In this document: positions 1-8,443 of the stretch, in pieces
Numbering within the stretch: position 1 is the stretch's first letter
Layout: each line of letters starts with the position of its first letter
Source: Streptomyces scabiei 87.22
GTDB lineage: Bacteria > Actinomycetota > Actinomycetes > Streptomycetales > Streptomycetaceae
NCBI RefSeq assembly: GCF_000091305.1
Contig: NC_013929.1
Span: forward strand, 992,001 to 1,056,000
Direction: 5' to 3'
Length of the DNA: 64,000 nt
Notes under the pieces: generated by a model
The model's database searches: none
The model's input: the letters and a program-made list of their open reading frames with translations, nothing else
Told to the model about the DNA's origin: nothing
Program-made: the position numbers and the translations under genes

Positions 1-122
1 GCGTGCCAGCGCGGCACATAGCCCGTACCGAAGTCGCGGTAGAGGGTGTCGAGCATCACCGCGCGGGCACTGTCGAGTTCACCGGGTCCCGCCACCCTGA
101 TGTCATAGTCATGCACCTGCAC
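1..122 (-). CDS. GNAT-like N-acetyltransferase, N-terminal fragment (cut by window edge)
   Basis: The minus strand is open from about 122 to the window edge and reads VHDYDIRVAGPGEL followed by SARAVMLDTLYRDFGTGYVP. This resembles the N-terminus of streptomycete GNAT acetyltransferases, which transfer acetyl from acetyl-CoA to an amine. GTG codons at 122 and 116 are both possible starts, and neither has a clear ribosome site. A TATGAT hexamer (minus strand 128-123) lies just upstream, so a leaderless message starting near the GTG at 116 is possible. Only about 40 residues are visible and the acetyl-CoA-binding motif lies outside the window. The family call is from N-terminal resemblance only. 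The gene is divergent from the Ppx/GppA gene. Confidence 0.55.
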   Translation of the reverse strand, partial: MQVHDYDIRVAGPGELDSARAVMLDTLYRDFGTGYVPRWH

Positions 123-329
123 ATCATATGCAAGAAGGCTGATCATTCCGATCAGGAGTGCGAGTGTGCACCCTCGGGCATGCCGGGGCGGCGCCTGCGC
201 GGCACCCCGCGCGGCCGGCCCTCCGCCGGGCGTGTGCGACGGCGCCCGGTCGGCCGGTGTGCGACCGCGTGCCCCCGCCCGCCGAGCCGGGCACGCGTGC
301 GCAGGCCCCGTACGGGTACTTCGTGGGTC

Positions 330-1352
330 ATGCGGATGAGCGTGGTGGATGTCGGATCGAACACCGTACGGCTGGTGGTGGCGGACGCCGAGGGGGGTGT
401 GCCGCTGCCGGTGCACACCGCGAAGTGGCGCCTGCGCCTGTCGGAGCACGTGACGCCCGGGGGTGCCGTACCCGACGAGGCCGTACGGCAGTTGTGCGAC
501 GCGGTCGAGGCCGCGGCACGCACGGCGGAGAAATGGGGAGCGTCGACGCCGCTCGCGTTCGCGACCGCCGTGGTGCGCTCCGCGCCGAACTGCCAGGACG
601 TGCTGCGGGCCGTGCGCGCGGCGACCGGGATACCGATCTGCACCCTGCCCGGCGAGGTGGAGGCCGAGTTGACCTTCCTCGGGGCGCGGCGGTGGATGGG
701 CTGGCGGTCGGGCCCGCTGGCGCTGATGGACATCGGCGGCGGCTCGCTGGAGGTGGCCTTCGGCCGGGGCCGGCTGCCGGACTTCGTGGCCTCGCTGCCC
801 CTGGGCGCCAACCGGCTGACCCACGAGTTCTTCCTCGCACAGGACCCTCCGTCACCGGAGAGCGTCAAGGCGCTGCGCCGCAAGGTCCGGCATCAACTGC
901 GCGACGTCTCCGCGCGCATCCGCTGGGAGGGGCCGCGCACCGCCGTGGCCACCTCGCGGACCTTCCAGCAGCTCTCCCGGCTGTGCGGCTCCGCGCCGGG
1001 CCGCCACGGACCTTTCGTGGAGCGCGAGTTGCGGTGCGCGGACCTGGAGGTGGCCATCGCGCGCCTCTCCCGTCTCCCGGCGGCCGAGCGGTCCGCGCTC
1101 CCGGGCATCTCCGCACCCCGGGCGAGGCAGAGCCTGGCCGGCGCGCTGGTCGGGCACACCGCGATGAAGCTCATCGGTCTGAAGTCCGTGACGATCTGCC
1201 CCTGGGCGATCCGCGAGGGCGTGCTCCTGCGGCACATCGAGGACGGCCCGGCGTGGTGGTCGGAGGTGACGCGGGACGTCGAGGACACCGGACCGGCCGC
1301 GCCGGGCAGAGCGGGCGCGGTCCCCCTGCGCATCGCCGTACCGGCCCGATGA
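330..1352 (+). CDS. Ppx/GppA-family phosphatase (exopolyphosphatase-like)
   Basis: 340-residue cytoplasmic protein of the actin-fold (ASKHA) Ppx/GppA family, which hydrolyses polyphosphate or the guanosine pentaphosphate alarmone. Phosphate-binding loop 1 is VVDVGSNTVRL at residues 5-15. The second loop, MDIGGGSLEVAFG, is near residue 133, and LPLGANRL follows near 156. The length fits the short actinobacterial Ppx type without the C-terminal HD-like domain of E. coli Ppx. ATG 330 was chosen because the conserved N-terminal strand starts there; the frame stays open upstream but that part is not family-like. ATG 336 is an alternative. Polyphosphate versus pppGpp preference cannot be told from the sequence. 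Confidence 0.85.
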   Translation: MRMSVVDVGSNTVRLVVADAEGGVPLPVHTAKWRLRLSEHVTPGGAVPDEAVRQLCDAVEAAARTAEKWGASTPLAFATAVVRSAPNCQDVLRAVRAATGIPICTLPGEVEAELTFLGARRWMGWRSGPLALMDIGGGSLEVAFGRGRLPDFVASLPLGANRLTHEFFLAQDPPSPESVKALRRKVRHQLRDVSARIRWEGPRTAVATSRTFQQLSRLCGSAPGRHGPFVERELRCADLEVAIARLSRLPAAERSALPGISAPRARQSLAGALVGHTAMKLIGLKSVTICPWAIREGVLLRHIEDGPAWWSEVTRDVEDTGPAAPGRAGAVPLRIAVPAR

Positions 1353-1377
1353 CCCCTCCCACCGAAAGGCACACCCC

Positions 1378-1563
1378 ATGACCCGCCACGCCAAGCGGAA
1401 CGCCGACAAGACGCCCGACACCGCCCTGGACGAGGTCCTGCACGAGGCGGAGGAGGCCGCGACCCGGGTCACCGACCCCGGGGAACGGCGCCGCCGCCGG
1501 GGCGAGGCGGGCGACGCGATCACACCCGCCGAGCAGGCGCAGGAGGAGTCCCACCACGACTGA
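1378..1563 (+). CDS. Small charged hypothetical protein
   Basis: 61-residue, highly charged protein with Glu/Asp-rich and Arg-rich stretches and no membrane segment or Cys. It starts 25 bases after the Ppx/GppA stop with an AAAGG-like ribosome site before ATG 1378, so it is probably co-transcribed. The composition (EVLHEAEEAATR) suggests a helix or disorder. I recognise no family. It could be a small stress-associated protein, but nothing in the sequence shows this. Confidence 0.55.
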   Translation: MTRHAKRNADKTPDTALDEVLHEAEEAATRVTDPGERRRRRGEAGDAITPAEQAQEESHHD

Positions 1564-1578
1564 CACGCCGGCCACCGA

Positions 1579-1594
1579 CGGGCCCGCGGGCCCG
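1579..1594. terminator. GC palindrome after the Ppx/small-protein pair
   Basis: CGGGCCCGCGGGCCCG is a perfect 16-base palindrome 15 bases after the stop at 1563. It could fold as a short hairpin ending the upstream transcript. There is no T-tract, which is usual for Streptomyces terminators. The role is inferred. Confidence 0.35.
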
Positions 1595-1765
1595 CGGGCG
1601 ATCCTCCCCTGGATCAGCAGCCCTCGACCGTGTCAATGCATAGCAAGGTAATTCACCTTTTCGAGTGCCGTAGTTCTTGCGTGCGGCACGGCAGGGATGG
1701 CCGGCCCCACCTCGGGGTAGCAAACGGAACCGAACGCGCCCTACCCGTGACGAGGTGGAGCCGCC

Positions 1766-2245
1766 ATGACTCCGGATGCCCATGACCGTGCCGCTCCTCG
1801 GCCCGGGGACACGGCCGCCGGGACCGGGCCCCGGCCCGGTCCCCTCCCCGGTCGGGCGGCGCACTCCGCCCCTCCTCCCGCGAACCGGTACGCGCACACC
1901 CGTCGGACCGGCCCGTACACCGTCGTCGTGGTCGCGGGCGAGATCGACGTGGCGTCGGCGGAGCTGCTGGCGGAGCACCTGACGGCCGCGGTCGGCGGGC
2001 CCGGCGCACCGGACGTGCTCGTCGACCTGCGCGAGGTCGCCTTCCTCGACTGCTCGGGACTGCGCGTGCTGTGCCGGGCCGAGGCCGCCGCCAGGGCGGG
2101 CGGCGGGCGGCTCCGGCTCGTCTGCGACCAGCCCCGGATGCACCGCCTGCTGCGCGCAGCCCGGCTACTGGGCCGCTTCCCACCGCTCGCGGACCTTCCG
2201 TCCGCTCCCCCCGGGGCGCCGCCGCGAGGACCAGGTCTCAAGTAG
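1766..2245 (+). CDS. STAS-domain anti-sigma factor antagonist
   Basis: 159 residues: a proline-rich N-terminal tail of about 45 residues, then a STAS domain (about 48-140). STAS antagonists of the SpoIIAA/RsbV/BldG type bind anti-sigma kinases and are switched by Ser/Thr phosphorylation. The core reads VVVVAGEIDVASAELL, then LVDLREVAFLDCSGLRVL. The phosphorylatable Ser sits in the DCSGL motif. ATG 1766 follows a GGAG ribosome site. A small inverted repeat, AAGGT-aattc-ACCTT (1645-1659), lies upstream in the promoter region. No anti-sigma kinase gene is adjacent. A second STAS gene is at 40997 and a PP2C/HATPase regulator at 12944, but pairing with either is speculation. Confidence 0.85.
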   Translation: MTPDAHDRAAPRPGDTAAGTGPRPGPLPGRAAHSAPPPANRYAHTRRTGPYTVVVVAGEIDVASAELLAEHLTAAVGGPGAPDVLVDLREVAFLDCSGLRVLCRAEAAARAGGGRLRLVCDQPRMHRLLRAARLLGRFPPLADLPSAPPGAPPRGPGLK

Positions 2246-2360
2246 CAGTTCAATGAAACGATTGAAGGACGGAGGCGGGCGCTCGCTCCGCGCCGGGGCA
2301 TGCCGGCACGGAATCCGAACGGCCCGGAGACCGAGCGAGACGGAAGTGGGGACAGGCGAA

Positions 2361-2552
2361 GTGAAGTTTCTTCTCGAAATCGACCTGGACGGTACGGACT
2401 GGGACGAGGGCACCACCGTCCAGGAACTGGAGCGCATCCTGCGCTACTGGGGCGGCAACCTGCGGCACTGCGAGATAGGACCGGGTGACGGCCAGCCCCT
2501 GTACGACTCCGGGCACCAGGAGGTCGGACGCTGGAGCATCACTCCCGGGTGA
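2361..2552 (+). CDS. Small conserved hypothetical protein
   Basis: 63-residue protein starting VKFLLEIDLDG and ending VGRWSITPG, with an acidic central helix (VQELERILRYWGG). The frame is open further upstream, but the sequence before 2361 is Arg-rich and low in structure. GTG 2361 fits the first hydrophobic strand; GTG 2346 is an alternative. No known domain is recognised. The short alpha/beta pattern suggests a small folded cytoplasmic protein. A strong terminator follows at 2581, which supports a real transcription unit. Confidence 0.6.
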   Translation: MKFLLEIDLDGTDWDEGTTVQELERILRYWGGNLRHCEIGPGDGQPLYDSGHQEVGRWSITPG

Positions 2553-2580
2553 CCGGCCGTCAGCTCCCCGGCGGATGATG

Positions 2581-2624
2581 CCGGGGGCCGGCCGCGGCCC
2601 CACTCCGCTTCGGCCGGCCCCCGG
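2581..2624 (+). terminator. Strong GC hairpin terminator
   Basis: A 13-base perfect stem, CCGGGGGCCGGCC at 2581-2593, pairs with GGCCGGCCCCCGG at 2612-2624 across an 18-base loop. It lies 28 bases after the stop at 2552 and between converging genes, so it may also stop transcripts from the minus-strand inhibitor gene at 2751. Confidence 0.75.
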
Positions 2625-2750
2625 GCGGGATCACGTGGCACACCGCGACAGGGCTCGCGCTCCCCAGCCACGGGCCCTCGCTCATCACTCGCGGAACCAC
2701 ACGACCCCGGTCTGTCGGCCGCGCGAGGCGGCCTCGTTCGCGCGGGACGC

Positions 2751-3185
2751 TCAGAAGGCGTACAGGACGCTCGCCGCGGCGTCCTTCAGGCAGGAGTTGG
2801 CGAAGACGCGCTCGTACGCGACGCGCTTGCCCTGCCAGACGCCGTCCACGGTGACGACCACCGGGTCGTACCGCTTGTTGCACATCGCTCCGGTGTTGCC
2901 CGCGAGGGCCTCGAAGTCCCCGCCGCTGCGGCGGAGTTCGGCGCAGGCGTCGACGGGCGCGGGGTGCGTGCCGGCGGCCTTGGGCGCGCAGGTCAGGGTG
3001 ACCGCGCGCTCGGGGGTGACGGTCGCGGCGGCCTCGCCGTGACCCGTGGTCAGCACCAGGGCCGAGGGGGCGTAGAGGCCGGCCGCGGCGGGCTCGGGGG
3101 CGGCGAGCGCGGTGCCCGTGAGGGGACCGCAGACGGCGGTGACCGTCAGGGTGAGAGTCGCTGCCCAACGCGCGGTCTTCCGCAT
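2751..3185 (-). CDS. Subtilisin inhibitor-like (SSI family) secreted protease inhibitor, P1 Lys
   Basis: 144-residue preprotein with a Sec signal peptide (MRKTARW basic end, hydrophobic core, LAA cleavage region near residue 29). Mature SSI proteins are dimeric serine-protease inhibitors secreted by Streptomyces. The four Cys (66, 81, 102, 132) have the exact SSI spacing of 15 and 30. The C-terminal block [20 protein letters not shown] is family-typical. The reactive loop is CNKRYDP, so by alignment P1 is Lys104 and P1' is Arg105; SSI itself has Met-Val. Lys at P1 predicts inhibition of trypsin-like proteases. ATG 3185 was chosen over ATG 3194 because the GGAAGG ribosome site is 9 bases before the former and abuts the latter. 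Confidence 0.93.
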   Translation of the reverse strand: MRKTARWAATLTLTVTAVCGPLTGTALAAPEPAAAGLYAPSALVLTTGHGEAAATVTPERAVTLTCAPKAAGTHPAPVDACAELRRSGGDFEALAGNTGAMCNKRYDPVVVTVDGVWQGKRVAYERVFANSCLKDAAASVLYAF

Positions 3186-3560
3186 GGTGTGCATCCTTCC
3201 GCTCTGCAGGATTTCCCGGGCGGCCCCGCCACATCTGTCGTGTGGACGGAGTCGGCCCGGCGGGTGCCGGATCGGCGAGCGCGAGTCTGCCGGGTCCAGG
3301 GCGGGAACACACATCGACCCCATGCGTTTCAGTAACTTTGAGTATTGAATCAGTGGCTCGAAGTTACGGAACCCGACCATGAGAACCCCGATTCTGAGCG
3401 GCTCCCGATCGCCCCATGATCATGAATGGCCGGATCTGCACGGCTGCGCAATAGGCCTGAAACATTCCGCTTCCCCTCGCGACAACCGCCCGAACGGCCC
3501 TCTCAGGGTCCGCTCGCTCGCCTTGCCCTGGAGCGCAGTTCAGCACCTGGCGTCCGCGTC
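3186..3560. other. Intergenic region, inhibitor promoter side
   Basis: 375 bases with lower GC than its surroundings (AT-richer at 3330-3380 and 3410-3470), as expected for promoters of the divergent inhibitor gene and the SDR remnant. Short open frames on both strands lack ribosome sites and family resemblance. I see no gene here. Confidence 0.6.
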
Positions 3561-4065
3561 ATGACGACAATCCAGCACAAGATCGGATCGGGCTTCGGCG
3601 CCCGCAGCACCGCTGACGAGGTCCTGAGCGGGATCGACCTGTCCGGCAGCACCGCGATCGTCACCGGCGGCTACTCGGGCCTCGGTCCGGAGACGACCCG
3701 CGCACTGGCTGCTGCCGGAGCCCATGTCATCGTCCCCGCGCGGCGACGGGCGGCCGCGCAGAAGGCGGTCAGGGGCATCGACGGTGCGGAGACCGACGAC
3801 CTCGACCTGTCCGCCCTCGACAGCGTCCGGGGCTTCGCCGACCGTTTCCTGGCCACGGGCCGCACGATCGACACAGTGATCAACAACGCCGGGGTCATGG
3901 CCTGCCCCGAGACGCGGGTCGGGCGGCGTGTACTGCGAGGACTGCGACATCGCCGAGCAGGCAGCCGAAGGAACGGAAGGGGGCGTGCACGCACACGCGA
4001 CCGACCCCGAACAGGCTGCGCGCCTGTGGGCACTGTCGGCCGAGCTCACGGGCGTCGACGCGTTC
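3561..4065 (+). pseudogene. Short-chain dehydrogenase remnant with internal deletion and frameshift
   Basis: From ATG 3561 the frame reads a normal SDR N-terminus: GSTAIVTGGYSGLGPETTRA with the TGxxxGxG cofactor loop, then VINNAGVMACPETRVG (NNAG motif). At about 3920 this stops resembling the family. In the +1 frame the SDR C-terminus appears at once: VYCEDCDIAEQA, then ARLWALSAELTGVDAF, ending at 4065. Roughly 150 residues, including the YxxxK active site, are missing between the two parts. The best reading is a deletion that also shifted the frame. The product cannot be an active oxidoreductase. The intact relatives are about 300-residue retinol-dehydrogenase-like SDRs. Confidence 0.85.
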
Positions 4066-4180
4066 AGGGCGGCAGCCTGCAGCCGGAGGCTTCGGACACA
4101 CGTCAACCCTCGTCACTCCGGCTCAGGCAGCCTCCGAAAGGAACTGCACCCGATTCAGGTTCGGTTCCGAGCCCGGAGCC

Positions 4181-4915
4181 TCAGCTGTTGCCCAAGGTGC
4201 GGTCCAGGAGAGGGAGCAGTCGGTCCCAGTGACGCTTCAGTCCGGAGGCGTCGAAAGCGTCGGTGTCGGACATGGTGAAGCCGTGGACGGTGCCGGGGTA
4301 GATCTCGGAGGTGTAGCCGACACCTGCGGCGTCCAGGGCCTGGTTGAGCTCGCCGAGAGCCTCAGGTGTCATGTCGCCTTCGGCGTGGCCGAGGTGGACC
4401 TGGGCGGTGAGCCTGGAGAAGAGGTCGGGCCCATCGACGCCCACGGGGCCGTGGAACGCGGCGACAGCTGCGATCCGGCCGGGGTGGGCCGCGGCGGTGC
4501 GCATCGCCAGGAGGCCGCCTATGCAGTAGCCGGTCACCGCGACCGGACCGTCGCCGACCTCGGGCTGGACGGCGAGGAACCGGAGATAGGCGTCGGCGTC
4601 GCTCAGCGCACGTTCGGCGGTGTGTGCCTCGATCAAGGGCATCAGCCGGGCGAAGATCGCGGGCCGGGCCTCTTCTCCGATGTGCGCGGGAAGCTCGACC
4701 ACCGGTACCGGGCCGTGCCGGTAGAAGAGGTGGGGGACGAGTACGTAGTACCCGTGCCCCGCCAGTTCGCGGGCCATCTCCCGCAGCACGGGCCGGATGC
4801 CGAAGCCGTCCGCGTACATCAGTACCCCCGGGTGCTGATCGCCGCGCTCCGGGAAGGCGGCGAACGCCTCGGCTCGCCCGTCCGCGGTGGGAATCTGCAA
4901 CGTCTTGGTGGGCAC
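4181..4915 (-). CDS. Dienelactone hydrolase family protein
   Basis: 244-residue alpha/beta hydrolase of the dienelactone hydrolase family, whose founding member opens dienelactones in chloroaromatic breakdown; many members have other ester or lactone substrates. The catalytic triad is visible: Cys131 in GYCIGG, Asp181 in HAEGDM and His211 in GTVHGFTM. The N-terminal strand TLQIPTADGRAEAF and GVLMYADGFG are typical. GTG 4915 is preceded by AGGAG at good spacing. The protein has no signal peptide, so it is cytoplasmic. It stands alone, with a decayed SDR on one side and a long intergenic region on the other. The substrate is unknown. Confidence 0.9.
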   Translation of the reverse strand: MPTKTLQIPTADGRAEAFAAFPERGDQHPGVLMYADGFGIRPVLREMARELAGHGYYVLVPHLFYRHGPVPVVELPAHIGEEARPAIFARLMPLIEAHTAERALSDADAYLRFLAVQPEVGDGPVAVTGYCIGGLLAMRTAAAHPGRIAAVAAFHGPVGVDGPDLFSRLTAQVHLGHAEGDMTPEALGELNQALDAAGVGYTSEIYPGTVHGFTMSDTDAFDASGLKRHWDRLLPLLDRTLGNS

Positions 4916-5313
4916 AATTCTCCTGTCGTGGTTGATGTGTCAGGTTGTGATCAACACGACGGAGGCGGAGCCCGCGCGGCAGCGCAAGATCCTCGATGGA
5001 GCAGCGGGCCCGCACCGGCCCGTACGGCGCTCAGAAGAGCACCGGGTCACCAATCCGTGTGTGGCGCAATGCCGTCCCGGTGGTCATCCCCACAACGTAG
5101 TCCACAACCCCGGCCATCCACTACGACAACATGACTACGCCGAGCGCGGAGCGCGACGGTCGTCCCGCTCCGCGCTCGCAGAAACGAACAGCTCCGGCAG
5201 ACCGCGCACACGAACCGCCCCGGAGCATGCGCGATGCTGGACGGCTCCCCCACGACTCGTCAGGATCGTCGGCGACGCGGGGCGTTCTCGACGGCGAGGG
5301 GCAGGGCGGACGG
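4916..5313. other. Intergenic region before the alpha-hydroxy-acid oxidase
   Basis: 398 bases between divergent genes. The open frame of the oxidase extends back to 5131, but that stretch (PSAERDGRPAPRSQKR) is unlike the family. AT-richer patches at 4915-4960 and 5095-5135 may carry promoters. No gene is recognised. Confidence 0.5.
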
Positions 5314-6483
5314 ATGGCGAAGCACTGGGCGGACTTCCAGTACGAGATCTATCTGGGCGGGATGGGCGGTGCCGTGCCACGGCTGCCCGCCGACGCGCAC
5401 CGGCTGGAGGAGCTGGCCGAGCACCGGCTCGGCGCGGGATCGGTCGGCTACGTGGCGGGCAGCGCGGGCGACGGCAGCACGGCCCGCGCCAACCGGGCGG
5501 CGCTGGAGCGGCGGCGGATCGTGCCCCGGCTGCTGCGGGACGTGAGCGAACGCGATCTGTCCGTCGAGGTGCTGGGCCGCGCGCTGCCCGCGCCGCTGGC
5601 CCTGGCCCCGGTCGGCGTGCTGTCGATCGTGCACCCGGAGGCGGAGACGGCGGCCGCGCGGGCCGCCGCCGCGCAGGGCGTGCCCTACATCCTGTCCTCG
5701 GCGTCCAGCACGCCCCTGGAGCGGGTGGCGGAGGTGATGGGCGACGCGGAGCGCTGGTTCCAGCTGTACTGGGCGAAGGACCGCGAGGTCACCCGGAGCT
5801 TCCTGGACCGGGCGAGGGCCTCGGGGTACTCCGTGCTCGTGGTCACCCTGGACACGCCGCTGCTCGGCTGGCGGCCGCGTGATCTGGAGCGGGCGTATCT
5901 GCCGTTCCTGCACGGGGTCGGCACCGCCAACTACTTCTCCGACCCGGCGTTCCTGGCGGGTCTCGCCCAACCGGTCCACGAGGACCCGAACGCGGCGGTG
6001 CTGCACTTCGCGGGCATGTTCGGGGACCCCGGCAAGACGTGGCCCGACCTGGCGTTCCTGCGCGAGCACTGGGACGGGCCGATCGTGCTGAAGGGCGTAC
6101 TGCACCCCGACGACGCCCGGCTCGCCGCGGATGCCGGGATGGACGGGGTCGTCGTGTCCAATCACGGGGGCCGGCAGGTGGCGGGCGGGATCGGGGCGGC
6201 GGACGCGCTGCCGGGTGTGGCCCGGGCGGTCGGCGACCGTCTGACCGTCCTCTTCGACAGCGGCGTCCGCAGCGGTGACGACGTCTTCAAGGCGCTGGCC
6301 CTCGGGGCGCGGGCCGTGCTCCTCGGGCGCCCCTATGTCTACGGTCTCGCCCTCGACGGACAGCCCGGGGTGGAACACGTCATCCGGTGCCTGCTCGCCG
6401 AGTTCGACCTCACCCTCGCTCTGTCCGGGCACCGCACGCCGGCCTCGGTCGGCCCGGAGAGTCTCGTCGGCGAGGGCATCTGA
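5314..6483 (+). CDS. FMN-dependent alpha-hydroxy-acid oxidase (lactate 2-monooxygenase-like)
   Basis: 389-residue TIM-barrel flavoprotein of the glycolate oxidase/lactate monooxygenase family, which oxidises L-2-hydroxy acids using FMN. Visible motifs are LAPVGVLSIVHPEAE (FMN-binding strand), FQLYWAKDREVTR, VVTLDTPLLGWRPRDLE, VLKGVLHPDDARLA and the catalytic base His284 in VVSNHGGRQVAGG. FDSGVRSGDDV is the phosphate-binding end. The long central insert (FSDPAFLAG to AVLHFAGMFG) is typical of lactate 2-monooxygenase rather than short glycolate oxidases. ATG 5314 is the start of family resemblance (MAKHWADFQYEIY). No transporter or regulator is adjacent, so the physiological substrate is inferred only. 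Confidence 0.88.
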   Translation: MAKHWADFQYEIYLGGMGGAVPRLPADAHRLEELAEHRLGAGSVGYVAGSAGDGSTARANRAALERRRIVPRLLRDVSERDLSVEVLGRALPAPLALAPVGVLSIVHPEAETAAARAAAAQGVPYILSSASSTPLERVAEVMGDAERWFQLYWAKDREVTRSFLDRARASGYSVLVVTLDTPLLGWRPRDLERAYLPFLHGVGTANYFSDPAFLAGLAQPVHEDPNAAVLHFAGMFGDPGKTWPDLAFLREHWDGPIVLKGVLHPDDARLAADAGMDGVVVSNHGGRQVAGGIGAADALPGVARAVGDRLTVLFDSGVRSGDDVFKALALGARAVLLGRPYVYGLALDGQPGVEHVIRCLLAEFDLTLALSGHRTPASVGPESLVGEGI

Positions 6484-6592
6484 CCCGGCGGGGGCACCCG
6501 ACCTCGCGCGGACTGCCGCCCCGGCGCGGACGCCCGACCCGGCAGACTCCGCGCGCGGTCCTCGCGCCCCCGCGCCCGAGGACCGCCCCGGC

Positions 6593-8443
6593 TCACAACC
6601 CGAGCCCGCTGAGGAGGTGCGGGATGTCGACGGTCGTCAGGGGACGCACCGGGCCGGTGCCGGGGCCGGGCTCCGTGCCGGGGTCGTTCTCCGTCGTGGT
6701 GCCGTCGGCCACCGACCTGATCGAGCCGTTCTGTTCGGCCTCGGCCCCGGGTGGCGCGCCGGCCTCCGGCGAGCCTGAGTCGCCCGGTCCCGGAGACGGG
6801 GAGGTGCGGGCCTCCGGCCGGCGGGTGACCGGCTCGGTCTCGGGCGTGGGGGCCTCGGAGCCGGAGACGGACAGGGAGTCGGGGCTGGCGGTCACCCCGT
6901 CGGTGAGCCAGTGCTGCCGGCCGGAGTGGTCCCGCACCTTGATGACGATGTCGGCCTTGGGCTCGCTGCCGATCGGGGCGACTGCCAGCCCCTCGCCCCA
7001 GCGGGGCAGCAACTCGCCCTGCACGGTGAAGTCGTAGCGCACGTCGTCACCGCGCGCGGAGTCCTCGTCCGCGCACTTGCCGAGGACCACGACGCCGGCG
7101 TCGACCTGGGAGTCCAGGCACAGCTCGGGGTTGGCGACACTGCGCAGCAGGCCGTCCTCCTCGTAGGACCACTTCTGGGTCCAGCCGGTGTCGCACGCCG
7201 CGAGTTCGGTGGCGGCGCCCTTCTGCGCCTTGCCACCCTTGACGTCGAGGCACAGGTCGGCGGCCTGGTTGCGCAGCCGCGTCTGCACGGGCCCCGTGGG
7301 CCGTCCGTCCGATGCGGGCGGGGTCGGCGAACCGGTGTCGGTGGTGGTCTCGTTGCCGGTGTCGGGCGCCGTGGCGACGCCCCCGGTGGCGCTGGTGGAG
7401 GCGGCGGGATCGGCCGCGCCGCCGTCGTCCGAGAGGAACGCGGCGCCCAGGACGGCCGCGAGCAGCGCGCCCGAGGAGACGCCGACCGTGAGCAGGGCCC
7501 GCGGGCTGCGCGCGCCGGAGGTGAGCTTGCGGCGCTGCGCGGGGATCTGGGAGAGCAGGCGGTGCCGGCCGCCGCTCCCGGGACGCCGCGAAGCACCCTT
7601 CTCCGGCATACGGCCGGGGCGGGAGTCGAGATAGCGCCGGGCTCCCCAACCGAGTACGGCCTCGGCGATCACACCGCCCAGTCCGCCCTCGAAATGGCTG
7701 AGTTGCTCGGCGGCGTATCGGCAGTAACGGCACTCCAGCAGATGCTGCTGGACATCCGGCAGCAGGGCGCCGCCCCGGCGAATGGGCACGTCCAGCAGCC
7801 GGTTGTAGAAGCGGCAGTCCTTGGACGGCGCGAGTTCCCGGTGGGCGCGGACACAGCCCTCGCGGAATTTGTCGCGCGCCTGTTCCAGCGTGGCCACCGC
7901 GTTGTCGGCGTCGAGCCCCAGCAGACCAGTGGGTATGGTTATCGTTTCGGCTTCTACTTCGGTGTGCCAGAGCAGGCACTGCGCGACCGCCGGGAGGGCC
8001 TGGAAAGAACGCTCGACGAGCTTGCGGTTTTCGGGGGTCATGGACTTCGCCGCCCGCATACCGCGCCCGCCCGCGGGCTTGCGCAGGTCGGACAGCACCT
8101 GGGAGACGCCCTCTTCCGCGGACCACTCCTTGACGGTGTCGCGCGCGGCCACCAGCAGTCGCGGCCGCAGCGCGACGCCCGACTCGCCCCGCATCAGCCC
8201 GTCGAGCACCCGGTGGAAGGCGGTGGCCGTCACCATCGAGGCGACCCCGGACTGGGTGGCGAGACAGATCGCCGCGTAGTCGTACGTGGGCTGCCAGTGC
8301 CGTGCCATCAGCAGGGCGACGGGGTCGCCGGTGCCGCCGTCCGGCCAGCCCCTCAGCCGGGAGGCGAGAGTCTCGTCGGACTCTCCGGGTACCGGGCCGG
8401 GAGCGGGCGCATATGCGGGGCGGGGAGGGTGGGGGGTGTGCAC
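6593..8443 (-). CDS. Membrane-anchored sigma-like / zinc-finger / ricin-lectin fusion protein
   Basis: 616 residues. The N-terminal half (about 20-230) has helical segments reminiscent of an ECF sigma factor: MTPENRKLVERSFQALPAVA, then VATLEQARDKFREGCVRAHR. A putative zinc-binding patch, QQHLLECRYCRYAAEQL, is near residue 238, as in zinc-finger anti-sigma factors. One membrane helix is near 315-337 (ALLTVGVSSGALLAAVLGAA). A Thr/Ser/Pro-rich linker leads to a ricin-B-type beta-trefoil part (about 388-485) with QxW-like LCLDVKGG and LCLDSQVD repeats, then another Ser/Pro-rich tail. The lectin part is predicted to be outside the cell. GTG 8443 follows GGAAGG. DNA binding and sugar binding are both inferred, not shown. 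Confidence 0.75.
   Translation of the reverse strand: MHTPHPPRPAYAPAPGPVPGESDETLASRLRGWPDGGTGDPVALLMARHWQPTYDYAAICLATQSGVASMVTATAFHRVLDGLMRGESGVALRPRLLVAARDTVKEWSAEEGVSQVLSDLRKPAGGRGMRAAKSMTPENRKLVERSFQALPAVAQCLLWHTEVEAETITIPTGLLGLDADNAVATLEQARDKFREGCVRAHRELAPSKDCRFYNRLLDVPIRRGGALLPDVQQHLLECRYCRYAAEQLSHFEGGLGGVIAEAVLGWGARRYLDSRPGRMPEKGASRRPGSGGRHRLLSQIPAQRRKLTSGARSPRALLTVGVSSGALLAAVLGAAFLSDDGGAADPAASTSATGGVATAPDTGNETTTDTGSPTPPASDGRPTGPVQTRLRNQAADLCLDVKGGKAQKGAATELAACDTGWTQKWSYEEDGLLRSVANPELCLDSQVDAGVVVLGKCADEDSARGDDVRYDFTVQGELLPRWGEGLAVAPIGSEPKADIVIKVRDHSGRQHWLTDGVTASPDSLSVSGSEAPTPETEPVTRRPEARTSPSPGPGDSGSPEAGAPPGAEAEQNGSIRSVADGTTTENDPGTEPGPGTGPVRPLTTVDIPHLLSGLGL

Noticed and set aside
3364..3564. 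Short frames on both strands before the SDR remnant
   Set aside because: No ribosome sites or family resemblance; promoter-type composition.
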